Positions 16,407-25,388 of a DNA stretch of 64,000 bases are shown here, in pieces. Positions within the stretch are counted from its first letter, which is position 1, and each line of letters begins with the position of its first letter. The notes below the pieces were generated by a model. It was not told where the DNA came from. It worked only from the letters and a program-made list of their open reading frames with translations, and did no database searches. Source of the stretch: Paenibacillus yonginensis (GTDB lineage Bacteria; Bacillota; Bacilli; Paenibacillales; Paenibacillaceae); NCBI RefSeq assembly GCF_001685395.1, contig NZ_CP014167.1:4720001-4784000 (forward strand), given 5' to 3'. The position numbers and the translations under genes were made by a program.

Positions 16407-18365
16407 TTATTTCGATTGTCCAGCTGAAGCGGATTTGCTTCCCGATGCTGGAAGCGCCGGTTTGCGCAGGGCGCCGAGCTCCGGACCTTCTTCGGTATAG
16501 AGATACCATTTCCGGACAAGCGGAATGCCTTTCCAGTGTTTCTTCAGCCAAGGCAGTACATAGTAATCCAGGCCGAATACGCTGCCGGATCCGCCGATCA
16601 GGGCAATGCCTGCGGCCAGGTACCACAGCATTTCCGTCGAGGCCATGCTGGAGGACCAGATCATGACGCCGAGGCCAACGGTAGCAATAGAACTGATAGC
16701 CGTGAACAGGCCGACGATCAGCAGAACGCCGATGGCGAGCTCTGCAAGCACCATGCAGAACTGGAACACGCTGGCGAGAGCGGTAAAGCTGCCGTCTGAA
16801 TGATAGAAAAAGATATCCATAAACCCGTTTACCATATTGGTGATGAAATGCGGAACAGGCATGGCTTCAACCGCTTCCTTGGCGCTTCCGACAGCGGAAG
16901 CGGCGCTTTGGGCATCAACGGTTGTTGAGACAGCACCGGCGGCTTCACTGGCTGCGGAAGTGGCGTCAGCGGCTTTGGAAGATGCCGGGATCAGGAAGAT
17001 CGTGTTCGGATGATTCCAGACTTTAGGCAGCTTATCCAAACCTTCCGAAAGCCATTTGTAGCCGACGAACAGACGAAGCGGCAACAGCCAGAAGTTCGGG
17101 GAGCGTTTCGAGAAATGCCCGCCCACAAAACTTCTGCGGTTGTTCACATGGAAGAACTCGTGCATCATGTAAGTCCAAACCTTGTTGAAGCCGGCTACGG
17201 TGAACAGATAATATAGGTTGATCATATGTTTGAAGAACATGGCCAGGAAGCCGCTGACCTGGAACATTTTGTTCGGCATGCCTACATTGGCTACGCCGTA
17301 ACGGCTGCCGATGCTGACCATCGTGCCGTGGAAGCCAGGCTTGTAAGATTTCTTCGGCTGGCCGGTAATTTCCGCATGAATGTTATGGGCGATAATCGGT
17401 CCGGCCTGCTCGGCATTTTCAACCATTTGCGGCACGGGGCGGGTTTCGCCTTCCGGAATGAAAAAGATATTGTCGCCGACGATATAAACGTTATCATGAT
17501 CAACGCTTTGCAGCTTGTCGTTGGTGACGATCCGTTTGCGTCCTTGCTGCTGGACATCCAGATTGCCGACCAGATCCGAGCCTTCGACGCCTGCAGTCCA
17601 GACGATCGTGTCCGCTTCCAGCTCTTGTTCGCCCAGCACAACACTGCCTTTGTTTACGCCGGTAATTTTGGCGCTGGTAATGATCTCGACGCCGCGTTTC
17701 TCCAGATAACGGGCCGATTTCTCAATCAGCTTATCCGGCAGAATCGGCAGAATTTTTGGCGCCATATCGGCAACCACCAAACGAACGTCCGCCCGGTTGA
17801 AGTTGTATTCCCGGCAAAGCTCGTCGCGGTATTCGGACAGCTCGCCGATCAGCTCAATGCCTGTAAAGCCCGCACCTACGACAACAAAGCTAAGCATTTT
17901 GCGGCGTTTACCTGCGTCGGTTTCTTTGGAAGCCAGGCCAAACATCGTGCGGACCTGCTCCTTGAGGCGGATGGCATCTTCGTAAGACCAAAGCGTCAAA
18001 GCATTTTCCTCTGCACCCGGAATCCCGAAGAAGGATGGTTTACAGCCGGTACCGATAACAAGATAATCGTAATCGTAGGTGACTTCGGCAGAGCGCAGCT
18101 GGTTCGCCTTAAAGTCGATGGATTCAATATTATCAAGCACGACATCTACGTTTCGTCCTTCGAACATCTTTTTCAGTTCGATCCGGATGGCGTCTTCCGG
18201 TGTCCGGTTCGCAGCAACCTCATGCAGCTCGGTCAGCAGGGTATGATAAGGGTTGCGGTCAATCAGCTGAATTTGTACATCACGGTTTTTCTTGAACTTT
18301 TTGGCCAGGTGCTTGCCGGTTACGACACCGCCGTAGCCGCCGCCAAGAATTACGATTTTCTTCAT
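16407..18365 (-). CDS. ndh: Type II NADH dehydrogenase with C-terminal membrane domain (Ndh2-like)
   Basis: Flavoprotein NADH:quinone oxidoreductase of 652 residues. FAD motif GGGYGG at residue 7, second Rossmann VVVGAGFTGIELIGEL near 165 for NADH, and VYIVGDN near 295. Ordinary NDH-2 ends near 400; here a tail of about 240 residues follows with a DoxX-like membrane region (LPLRLFVGYKWLSEG), an Ala/Ser-rich linker (about 475-515) and three or four more hydrophobic segments. A long membrane-tailed Ndh2 is a hallmark of the flavin-based EET locus. ATG at 18365 has AAAGGTGAG upstream. It sits between the FMN lipoprotein and quinone genes and would pass electrons from NADH to the dedicated quinone. 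Confidence 0.87.
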   Translation of the reverse strand: MKKIVILGGGYGGVVTGKHLAKKFKKNRDVQIQLIDRNPYHTLLTELHEVAANRTPEDAIRIELKKMFEGRNVDVVLDNIESIDFKANQLRSAEVTYDYDYLVIGTGCKPSFFGIPGAEENALTLWSYEDAIRLKEQVRTMFGLASKETDAGKRRKMLSFVVVGAGFTGIELIGELSEYRDELCREYNFNRADVRLVVADMAPKILPILPDKLIEKSARYLEKRGVEIITSAKITGVNKGSVVLGEQELEADTIVWTAGVEGSDLVGNLDVQQQGRKRIVTNDKLQSVDHDNVYIVGDNIFFIPEGETRPVPQMVENAEQAGPIIAHNIHAEITGQPKKSYKPGFHGTMVSIGSRYGVANVGMPNKMFQVSGFLAMFFKHMINLYYLFTVAGFNKVWTYMMHEFFHVNNRRSFVGGHFSKRSPNFWLLPLRLFVGYKWLSEGLDKLPKVWNHPNTIFLIPASSKAADATSAASEAAGAVSTTVDAQSAASAVGSAKEAVEAMPVPHFITNMVNGFMDIFFYHSDGSFTALASVFQFCMVLAELAIGVLLIVGLFTAISSIATVGLGVMIWSSSMASTEMLWYLAAGIALIGGSGSVFGLDYYVLPWLKKHWKGIPLVRKWYLYTEEGPELGALRKPALPASGSKSASAGQSK

Positions 18366-18429
18366 TATACTCACCTTTTCTATTTGAGCTGGTCTCTCCA
18401 ATCAATCCGGACTTCCCCGGAAAAACCCT

Positions 18430-19347
18430 TTATTTTGCTTGTTCCAGCAGCTTGGCTGCCATATCAAAATAATCTTTCAAGTGGATCGAAGCGCCGGAGA
18501 TGGCATCCGTCGTTCCGTCATCCTTGAAGGTAACGGCTGCCGGATCCTGTTTCTCCACCAGGAAAGCTTCTGCTTTCTCGGCTTCCTCATGCCATTCGGC
18601 AGCGGCGCCTCCAGCTTTCATGCCATATTTGCCAGCGATGGAATAGGCTTTTTTGTCTTCGCCTTTCTCGTTAACACCGCTGAAGTTGGCATGAATGATA
18701 TTTCCTCCGGCGATGACAAGGTCGGTTGTTTCCTTCCAGCCGGTTTCAGGGTCAAAGCTGTCGCCTTCGGCATGGTAAGTGCCGTCTTTATAGGGGCCCA
18801 TTTGGATAGGACCGGCACTGAGCGCTTTTTCAGCCAGATTCACGAGGTCTCCGACATGGATGGATACACCGGAAATAGCGTCCGTTGTTCCATCGTCTTT
18901 AACGGTGATCGCCTTGGGATCCTGCTTCTCGATCAGGAACTGATCGGCTTTCTCGGCTTGTTCGTGCCATTCCGAGGAGGCGCCTCCGGCTTTCATGCCG
19001 TATTTGCCTTCTTTGGAATAAGTCACCTTGTCCGGACCGATGTCTTTGTTGATACCATTCCAGTTGACGTCTGTAATTTTGCCTCCGCTGACGTTAAGGA
19101 GCACGTAATATTGCCAGCCGGTTTCAGTATCAGGCTCGCCGATGGCATAATAAGTGCCGTCTTTGTATTGCCCCTGGTCAACGCTTGCGCTTGCATTTGA
19201 GCTGTTAGCGGCGTTTTGGGAAGCATCGGCAGAAGCGGAAGGGGCCGCATTATTGCTCGCCGAATTGCTGTTGTTGTCGCCGCAGCCTGCGAGCAGGCCA
19301 ATCAGCAGCGCACTGCTGATCACTACGGATGTTTTCTTCATGTTCAT
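18430..19347 (-). CDS. pplA: PplA-like lipoprotein with two FMN-binding domains
   Basis: Surface lipoprotein of 305 residues. Signal peptide with lipobox LLAGC near residue 18, then a Ser/Asn/Ala-rich linker and two tandem FMN_bind domains (about 60-175 and 185-300) with strongly similar sequence. Each has a GKYGMKAGGA segment and ends with the flavin-transferase acceptor pattern, TDAISGVS and TDAISGAS, matching Dxx(S/T)Gx(S/T); FMN would be linked to the last Ser by ApbE/FmnB. PplA in Listeria has this design and carries electrons to extracellular acceptors. ATG at 19347 is set by GGAGG 9 bases upstream. First gene of the minus-strand operon. Confidence 0.87.
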   Translation of the reverse strand: MNMKKTSVVISSALLIGLLAGCGDNNSNSASNNAAPSASADASQNAANSSNASASVDQGQYKDGTYYAIGEPDTETGWQYYVLLNVSGGKITDVNWNGINKDIGPDKVTYSKEGKYGMKAGGASSEWHEQAEKADQFLIEKQDPKAITVKDDGTTDAISGVSIHVGDLVNLAEKALSAGPIQMGPYKDGTYHAEGDSFDPETGWKETTDLVIAGGNIIHANFSGVNEKGEDKKAYSIAGKYGMKAGGAAAEWHEEAEKAEAFLVEKQDPAAVTFKDDGTTDAISGASIHLKDYFDMAAKLLEQAK

Positions 19348-19459
19348 AAGTCTTGACCTCCAACATATTGAAATATAAGGCTGATGACGGATCATTCAGC
19401 CTCTGGAGGCCGTATAATCCGGTATACTGATTGCAAAGGCACAGCCTTTTCTACTTGTT

Positions 19460-19480
19460 CGATGGCATCTTATCATATCA
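19460..19480 (-). promoter_or_regulatory. Possible -10 region for pplA operon
   Basis: The minus strand reads TGATATGATAAGAT here, offering overlapping -10-like hexamers (TATGAT, ATAAGA). Depending on the choice, the box at 19495-19510 is centred about 37 to 42 bases upstream of the start point, the position of an activating Fnr/Crp-type regulator. Confidence 0.4.
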
Positions 19481-19494
19481 AATTGTAATAAATA

Positions 19495-19510
19495 TGTGAA
19501 ATAAATCACA
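19495..19510. promoter_or_regulatory. Perfect FNR/CRP-type box upstream of pplA
   Basis: TGTGA-AATAAA-TCACA, an exact TGTGA-N6-TCACA palindrome extended to ATGTGA/TCACAT. Overlapping half-sites continue (TCACATGTGATGTGA) to 19519. Fnr, other Crp-family proteins or Rex could bind. It lies about 147 bases before the pplA start. Confidence 0.65.
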
Positions 19511-19526
19511 TGTGATGTGATAAATG

Positions 19527-19553
19527 GAACCCTGCCGCTTGCGGACAGGGTTC
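19527..19553 (-). terminator. Terminator after the CPA1 antiporter gene
   Basis: GAACCCTGCCGC / GCGGACAGGGTTC hairpin, with a modest T-rich tail on the minus strand, between the antiporter stop (19593) and the pplA promoter. Confidence 0.6.
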
Positions 19554-19592
19554 TCCCATTAAATAATGGTGAGTCAAATGGAGATGTTTGCC

Positions 19593-21227
19593 TTATTTCT
19601 TGAGCCTTTCCAGCGGTGGGTCCTGGGTTTGCGGCTCATCCGTCTCCAGTTCCTTCTCCTTCTCCTTCTCTGTCTCCGTTTCCGTCCCGGCCCTTGGCCA
19701 TTCCACGTTCTCCTTGGCGGCTTTGGGCGTCGGGTCCGGAATCAATTCGGGCTCCGGGGAGACCGGGCTGAGCGAGGTATCTTGGAAGCTGAAGACCTTC
19801 TTGATGCTGGCCCGTTCGGCTTTTGGGCCTAAAATGTACAGCGTATCTCCTTCCTGAATAACCGTTTCGCCCAGTGGAGTAACGATTTGTTCCCCGCGGA
19901 TGATGGCTGTAACCAAGACATTTTGGGGCAGCCCAAGCTCGCGGATCGGCCGGCCGACCGCCTTCATCCCGGCATGAATGTGGATATGGTTAATCTCCGA
20001 GCGCGTTTTCCCCAGAGAGACCAGCTCCAGCAGGGAATGCCCGTGCCCGCTCCCTTCCTCGGAAAGGCCAAGCCTGCGGGCCAGAGGGGAGATGGTAGGG
20101 CCTTGAACGGCTGCCGATGTCAGAATAACAAAGAAAACCACGTTAAAAAATAACTGGCCGTGCTCAAGGCCGGCAAGCAGCGGGTAAGTAGCCAGCACGA
20201 TGGGCACGGCGCCCCTTAGCCCGGCCCAGGATAACAGCAATTGTTCCCGAAACTTGAATTTGGAGAACAGCAGGGCGGCGAGCACACCTGCCGGTCTGGC
20301 TATAAGCATGAGGGTCAGGGACAAGACCAGTCCGGGCAGAAAGATGCCGAGCAGATCTGCAGGGAAGACAAGAAGTCCCAGCAGGGTGAACATCGTAATC
20401 TGCATAATCCAGGCGAAACCTTTGTTGAATTGTAAAATGGATTGCCGGTAAGTCAGGTCGCTGTTTCCCAGCACGAGGGCCATGACGTAGACGGCAAGCA
20501 GTCCGCTGCCGTGGGCAACGGAGGTCAGCCCGTAAGTAAGGACAGCGAAGGCAACCGCCATGACAGGGTATAGGCCGGAGGAGTCAAAGTTGATCAGGTT
20601 GATGCTTTTGACGGCAATCCAGCCAAGCAGCAGGCCGGCAGCCAGACCGATCCCCATTTCCAGGACGAAGGACAACAGCAGCTCCCATATTTCTTGTTCC
20701 GGATTCTGAATCCAGCTGATCAAAGTAACGGTGAGAAAAACGGCCATCGGATCGTTGCTGCCAGACTCGGCTTCCAACGTCGAAGTAATCCGTTCTTTGA
20801 TGTTCCTGCCGCTCAATACGGAGAATACGGCAGCGGCATCCGTAGAACCGACAATGGCCCCAAACAGCATTCCTTCTGCCAGAGATACATTCAGGATATA
20901 ATGGGCAGCAAATCCGATAAGCACAGTGGTAACGACGACGCCGGCCGTGGCCAGCGAAAGCGCCGAACCGATGATCGGCTTGATGGTCACGAATTTGGTC
21001 TGCATCCCGCCGTCCAGCAGAATCACAACCAGCGCCAGGGTGCCGACAAGCTGGGTCAGGAAGGGATTGTCAAAATATACAAAACGGCTGAGGATCATGC
21101 CTGCCGCAATAAAAAAGACCAGAGCGGGCAGTCCGAATTTGCTGGAGAATTTGGTCGCTACTACCCCGACTAGCAGCAAAACAGCCAAAAGGATCACGAT
21201 TTGTTCAGTTAATATGGTCAATTCCAT
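19593..21227 (-). CDS. CPA1-family K+/H+ (or Na+/H+) antiporter with TrkA-C domain
   Basis: Membrane antiporter of 544 residues. About twelve hydrophobic segments (1-390) with GAIVGSTDAAAVF and EAESGSNDPMAVF, the ion-binding Asp motifs of CPA1/NhaP2 proteins. A cytoplasmic RCK_C/TrkA_C domain follows (about 420-495: VGRPIRELGLP, EGDTLYILGP) that senses a ligand such as nucleotide or cyclic di-AMP. The last 50 residues are low-complexity Glu/Thr/Lys (TETETEKEKEKE), coded by a hexanucleotide-like repeat. Combination with RCK_C favours K+/H+ exchange. ATG at 21227 has AAGGGG upstream. Likely monocistronic. Confidence 0.83.
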   Translation of the reverse strand: MELTILTEQIVILLAVLLLVGVVATKFSSKFGLPALVFFIAAGMILSRFVYFDNPFLTQLVGTLALVVILLDGGMQTKFVTIKPIIGSALSLATAGVVVTTVLIGFAAHYILNVSLAEGMLFGAIVGSTDAAAVFSVLSGRNIKERITSTLEAESGSNDPMAVFLTVTLISWIQNPEQEIWELLLSFVLEMGIGLAAGLLLGWIAVKSINLINFDSSGLYPVMAVAFAVLTYGLTSVAHGSGLLAVYVMALVLGNSDLTYRQSILQFNKGFAWIMQITMFTLLGLLVFPADLLGIFLPGLVLSLTLMLIARPAGVLAALLFSKFKFREQLLLSWAGLRGAVPIVLATYPLLAGLEHGQLFFNVVFFVILTSAAVQGPTISPLARRLGLSEEGSGHGHSLLELVSLGKTRSEINHIHIHAGMKAVGRPIRELGLPQNVLVTAIIRGEQIVTPLGETVIQEGDTLYILGPKAERASIKKVFSFQDTSLSPVSPEPELIPDPTPKAAKENVEWPRAGTETETEKEKEKELETDEPQTQDPPLERLKK

Positions 21228-21441
21228 AGAAGCAGCCCCTTATCTTATGGCTTTCCTATCTCAATCTATATACGTAATTAGACGAAACAGGAGAGGGGCG
21301 AAACAAGCAACCCGGATCGCAAGGGGGGGGGAAGGTTTTACCTGTCAAAAGAAAGGGCTTTTTTGTCAATAAAAACGGGCTCTAAACCGATAATAGTTAT
21401 AGTAGCGGCTTCATTATTACTAGACTGCGGAAAGAAGGAAC

Positions 21442-22944
21442 GTGCCTTTGGAAGTCTACCGGAAATTTATGCAAAGACTCTATATAACTTACCTAATAGG
21501 CTCATTCCTGTTTATGGTCAGTCTTGGAGGCCTTCTTGTTTTTAGCAGTCTGCACATTCCGCGTAGTCAGTTAGCTTGGCTGTCTTCGGTTTTTTTGGTT
21601 TCTGCCGTGATTATGACGATTCTGGATATTCTGGTATTTATAAGAGATACGAAACCGGCAAGCCGGCTATTTAAGAAGGAGCCTCTTCCTTGGCCGGAAT
21701 TCCGCGAAATCTACATGCAGATTCACCGTCTCCCGTTTCTGACGGTCAAACGTATTGCCGGTCCCCGAATGGCTGGTTTCTCTTTTCCGGTGATCGCTCT
21801 TACGTTTTGGCTTATCTATAAGAAATTCCTTGCCCTTCCGGTTTGTTTCCTAGTAATCGGCGGAATATGCGCCGTATTCATGGCCTTTCTGCAGGCACTC
21901 ATCGAATATTATTTGATCTCATGGGCTTCGAGGCCGCTGATTATCGAAGCGTTTCAGATCAGTGAACGAAATTACGGGCGCCGAATTTCACTTGAAGGAC
22001 AGGTGATGATGTCCATCCGCTACAAGTTCCAGCTTGGGGCATTTATGATCGGCATTTTCCCGCTTTTGCTCTATGGGATTGTCATCCAGATCGGGTTTGG
22101 CGGCTGGGAACAAGCGGGCAGCGTTTACTGGCAGCTGGCCGCAATGACTTTAGCCGCAGGACTGGCTTTCTCCTACATCGGTTCCAGGCTGCTTGCCAGG
22201 GAAATGGAACGTCCGATTCTACATCTATATGAGATGATGGACAAGGTGAAGTCCGGTGATATGAATATTCAGGCGAAGGACTTGTTTGCGGATGAATTTG
22301 CCAAACTCATCTCAGGGTTTAATCATATGCTTGAGGGGATCAAGCTGCAAAATGCCCGGAGCGAACAACTGATTGAAAGTTATTTCTCTACGCTTGCGGC
22401 AGCGCTCGACGCCCGGGATCCCTATACAGCCGGCCATTCGCAAAGAGTAGCTGAATATGCGGTGCATATCGGCATGCTGGCGAGGCTGCCTGAACAGATG
22501 ATGGATGAACTCCGGAAATCGGCTCTGCTGCATGATATCGGCAAGATTGGTACACGCGACGCCGTGCTGCTCAAGGATGGTGTTCTGACAGAGGATGAGT
22601 TTCATCAAATTCAGCAGCATCCGGTGCAGGGCGAAATGATTTTGCAGCGGATCGAACCGGTGGATGCTATGGCCCCGATCCTGCCGGGAGTAAGATCCCA
22701 TCATGAACGGTATGACGGGCTTGGATACCCGGATCATCTCAAAGGGGACGAAATTCCGCTGTTTGGCCGGATAATTGCCGTAGCCGATGCCTTTGACGCC
22801 ATGACTTCCGACAGGCCGTACCGCAAAGGGATGGATACGGACACCGCAATCGGCATTTTGGAGAAAGGCCGGGGAACGCAGTGGGATCCCTATTTTGCAG
22901 GGCTTTTTGTAGAGGATTACAGGCAGAAGAGAAATAATGATTAA
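21442..22944 (+). CDS. Membrane HD-GYP domain phosphodiesterase
   Basis: Signalling protein of 500 residues, probably degrading cyclic di-GMP. Several membrane segments in the first 270 residues, a HAMP-like stretch (RLLAREMERPILHLYEMMDKV) near 250-300, and a C-terminal HD-GYP domain with HDIGKIG near 365 and HHERYDGLGYP near 420. HD and GYP signatures are intact. The GTG at 21442 has AGAAGGA upstream. No associated regulator gene is adjacent. Confidence 0.82.
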   Translation: MPLEVYRKFMQRLYITYLIGSFLFMVSLGGLLVFSSLHIPRSQLAWLSSVFLVSAVIMTILDILVFIRDTKPASRLFKKEPLPWPEFREIYMQIHRLPFLTVKRIAGPRMAGFSFPVIALTFWLIYKKFLALPVCFLVIGGICAVFMAFLQALIEYYLISWASRPLIIEAFQISERNYGRRISLEGQVMMSIRYKFQLGAFMIGIFPLLLYGIVIQIGFGGWEQAGSVYWQLAAMTLAAGLAFSYIGSRLLAREMERPILHLYEMMDKVKSGDMNIQAKDLFADEFAKLISGFNHMLEGIKLQNARSEQLIESYFSTLAAALDARDPYTAGHSQRVAEYAVHIGMLARLPEQMMDELRKSALLHDIGKIGTRDAVLLKDGVLTEDEFHQIQQHPVQGEMILQRIEPVDAMAPILPGVRSHHERYDGLGYPDHLKGDEIPLFGRIIAVADAFDAMTSDRPYRKGMDTDTAIGILEKGRGTQWDPYFAGLFVEDYRQKRNND

Positions 22945-22978
22945 TGGAGTCCGTCCGAATGTGCGGGTTCCTTAAGAC

Positions 22979-23036
22979 GCGGAGCACTTCCGAAGACAAC
23001 CTGAGCCGGCTGCGGAAGTGCTCCGCATTTCTTTTA
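22979..23036 (+). terminator. Terminator after the HD-GYP gene
   Basis: Long stem GCGGAGCACTTCCG / CGGAAGTGCTCCGC followed by ATTTCTTTTATG. Confidence 0.75.
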
Positions 23037-23170
23037 TGTGAGGCTGATCGGTCGATCTCAAGGAAACAAAGGAGCAGGGGCTCAGGTTCAGGGGAAAATC
23101 AGCGGGTTAATAAAGAAATAGAAAGCTGGCTGATCTTGCAATCTGCTGATAAACAAAGGAGTGACTGGAC

Positions 23171-23371
23171 ATGGATCACAACGTGTTGAAAGGCAAATGG
23201 AACCAGTTGAAAGGTGAAGCCAAGAAGCAATGGGGAGATCTGACCGACGATGATCTGGATGTTATCGCCGGTGAGAAAGACAAACTGGTTGGCAAACTCC
23301 AGGAGCGGTATGGGCACAGCAAGGAAACTGCTGAGAAGGAATTTGACAACTGGGTGCGGAGCCGGGGATAA
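23171..23371 (+). CDS. CsbD family stress protein
   Basis: 66-residue acidic/basic helical protein of the CsbD family: MDHNVLKGKWNQLKGEAK, then WGDLTDDDLDVI and a C-terminal GHSKETAEKEFDNW, all family hallmarks. Function is not known beyond general stress association in bacilli. Ribosome site AAAGGAG lies upstream of ATG 23171. Likely co-transcribed with the next small gene. Confidence 0.9.
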   Translation: MDHNVLKGKWNQLKGEAKKQWGDLTDDDLDVIAGEKDKLVGKLQERYGHSKETAEKEFDNWVRSRG

Positions 23372-23408
23372 AGCCCCCGGGAACATCAGCGAATAGAGGC
23401 GATTTCGC

Positions 23409-23687
23409 ATGTACAAGTCCCATGTGGCAGAAGGCAGATTATTGGAGCTGCATAATGATTATGTAGTAACGGTTCAAGGGGATATGATCAGCACCTATCA
23501 CCGCAGGTATTATATGCTGCCTGAAGAGGAGCTTTCAGCGGAGGCGCCGGCCGACCCGTCAGATGAGAAGCTGGAGGAAGCCGCCTTTGACAGGCGGACT
23601 GAACGTAAAAGCAGAAGGGAACGGAAAATAAGGTGGCCGCATTTGTCGCTGCCGGCCTTTCTAAGCAAAGACGCGAATCGGGCTTAA
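23409..23687 (+). CDS. Hypothetical protein next to csbD
   Basis: 92 residues, no family recognised. The first 35 residues look like a small beta domain (GRLLELHNDYVVTVQGD); the rest is charged and Arg-rich (RRTERKSRRERKIRW). It starts 38 bases after the CsbD-like gene. Its stop codon lies in the loop of a terminator hairpin. Confidence 0.65.
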   Translation: MYKSHVAEGRLLELHNDYVVTVQGDMISTYHRRYYMLPEEELSAEAPADPSDEKLEEAAFDRRTERKSRRERKIRWPHLSLPAFLSKDANRA

Positions 23688-23704
23688 AGATTCGCGTCTT
23701 TTTG
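23668..23704 (+). terminator. Terminator overlapping a stop codon
   Basis: AAGACGCGAATC / GATTCGCGTCTT with TTTT tail. The loop contains the TAA stop (23685-23687) of the preceding small gene. Confidence 0.85.
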
Positions 23705-23906
23705 ATCTGTTCCGAGGCACGGCTTCATGATATGATAGGATAAATGTAATATGTTACAAATTGTTACTTTTTGTTTTTTTTAGCCGTATTCTCGGAAATC
23801 TAGCTGCAATTTGGATTAAATATAAGGTGCAGAAACTAAGTTCGCTGGCATAACAGGCAGCGGTATTCTTAGCAGCTTCTGCATGCAGCCGGGAGTGATA
23901 GGATGA

Positions 23907-25331
23907 ATGAATAATGACATGGGAAACGCGTTTGCTATAAATTTAAGTATTCTGGTCACTATCGCCTACCTGGCTAATCTGGTTTATAAGTACGTCTTGA
24001 TAGTTGCTCCGGGCAAAATCAAATATGTCGTTTCCTTGCTGCTGATTTTCTTCTCCGCATACGCATCCATGTATTTCGGCTTTGAGCTTGGGGAGGATGT
24101 GATCTTTGATCTTCGGTTTGTTCCGCTGATCATCGCCGCGCTCAGCTACAAGAAACCTTACACGATTGTGTTTGTCGGAGCGGGAGTTGGGCTGTGCCGC
24201 TTGTTATTCGGTATCAATGCTGCCTCCTTGGCAGGATGCACGAATATGATCATTTTGGGGGTTGTGGCGGCGCTGCTGAAATTGTGGTTTATACGTCATC
24301 GGACAGGCTACAGCATTCAGGCTTTTGTTTTTATTGTTATTATCAACGTAGTCAATCAGCTGAACATTGCGGTTCTAGGAGTCATTCCTTTCAATTTCTA
24401 TATGGTTCATATCGTTCCAGGGACCCTGCTTATGGGCACAGCTCTCAGCACCGGGTTTGTCTTTATGTTCCGAGATTCGCAGCTGGAACGAAGACGCAAT
24501 CAGGAGCTGAAGGAAACCAACACCTTGATGATGCGGCAGACAGAGGAGCTCCATAAAGCCAAAATTGTACTTGAGGAGCGGGCCAAGCAGCTGATGCTGG
24601 CCTCCCAGTATAAGTCGGAATTTCTAGCCAACATGTCTCATGAGCTCAGAACGCCGCTGAACAGCATTATTAATTTGGCGCAGCTGATTTCAGAGAACGG
24701 AACAAGCAAGGACGGCGAGCGGGATCAACAGGCGGATGAGGAAACAGCTCTATACGGCGAAATTATATACAAGTCCGGACAAGAGCTGCTTCAGCTGATC
24801 AATGATATTCTGGATCTGTCGAAGGTGGAAGCGGGCCGTCTGGAAATTACACAGGAAGAGATCAGCATTTGCGAGATTCCCGATCTGGTCTATCTGCCTT
24901 TTGAGCTGCTGGCCCAGCGGAAGGGGATTCAATTTCGGGTTCATCGCGATGAGAGCCTGCCGAAGACGATGTATACCGATGGCCAAAGGGTACAGCAGAT
25001 TCTGCGGAATTTGCTGTCGAACGCCTTTAAATTCACCTCCCAAGGCGAAGTCAGCCTGACGATGCGGAGGTCGGAGCAGCGCGATCAGGTCCGGGGAGAC
25101 TGGATTGTGTTTGAAGTTCAAGATACCGGGATTGGAATTCCGGAGGACAAGCATCATACCATCTTTGAAGCCTTTCAGCAGGCAGATGGAACGATCAGCC
25201 GCAAATATGGGGGAACCGGCCTCGGGTTGTCCATCAGCCGGGATCTGGCCCGCTTGCTGGGCGGATTTATCCGTATGGACAGCAAGCAGGGACTGGGCAG
25301 TACCTTCTCGCTTTTCCTGCCGCTGAAATGA
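23907..25331 (+). CDS. Membrane sensor histidine kinase (5TM-5TMR-type)
   Basis: 474-residue kinase. The first 190 residues form about six hydrophobic segments resembling the 5TMR_LYT sensor; a coiled region (about 195-235) precedes HisKA with SEFLANMSHELRTPLNS (phospho-His near 246), then HATPase with LRNLLSNAFKFT, DTGIGIP and GTGLGLSISR. No receiver domain and no response regulator gene next to it, so its partner is elsewhere. The ATG at 23907 follows GGGAGTGATAGG. Confidence 0.85.
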   Translation: MNNDMGNAFAINLSILVTIAYLANLVYKYVLIVAPGKIKYVVSLLLIFFSAYASMYFGFELGEDVIFDLRFVPLIIAALSYKKPYTIVFVGAGVGLCRLLFGINAASLAGCTNMIILGVVAALLKLWFIRHRTGYSIQAFVFIVIINVVNQLNIAVLGVIPFNFYMVHIVPGTLLMGTALSTGFVFMFRDSQLERRRNQELKETNTLMMRQTEELHKAKIVLEERAKQLMLASQYKSEFLANMSHELRTPLNSIINLAQLISENGTSKDGERDQQADEETALYGEIIYKSGQELLQLINDILDLSKVEAGRLEITQEEISICEIPDLVYLPFELLAQRKGIQFRVHRDESLPKTMYTDGQRVQQILRNLLSNAFKFTSQGEVSLTMRRSEQRDQVRGDWIVFEVQDTGIGIPEDKHHTIFEAFQQADGTISRKYGGTGLGLSISRDLARLLGGFIRMDSKQGLGSTFSLFLPLK

Positions 25332-25388
25332 TACAATAACCCTGTCTATAGTTTGAATAATCGTTAAGTAAAGGATGGGATCTTAGCC

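Noticed and set aside
17226..18527. A 433-codon plus-strand frame inside the Ndh2 gene
   Set aside because: Antisense shadow of the NADH dehydrogenase, whose FAD and NADH motifs are plain.
21323..21331. Nine-G run as a phase-variable switch
   Set aside because: It is in a non-coding gap with no reading frame running through it, so slippage would not change a protein.
23080..23130. Sigma-B-type promoter before the CsbD-like gene
   Set aside because: GGTTCA-N13-GGGTTA is a weak match, and Paenibacillus usually lacks SigB.
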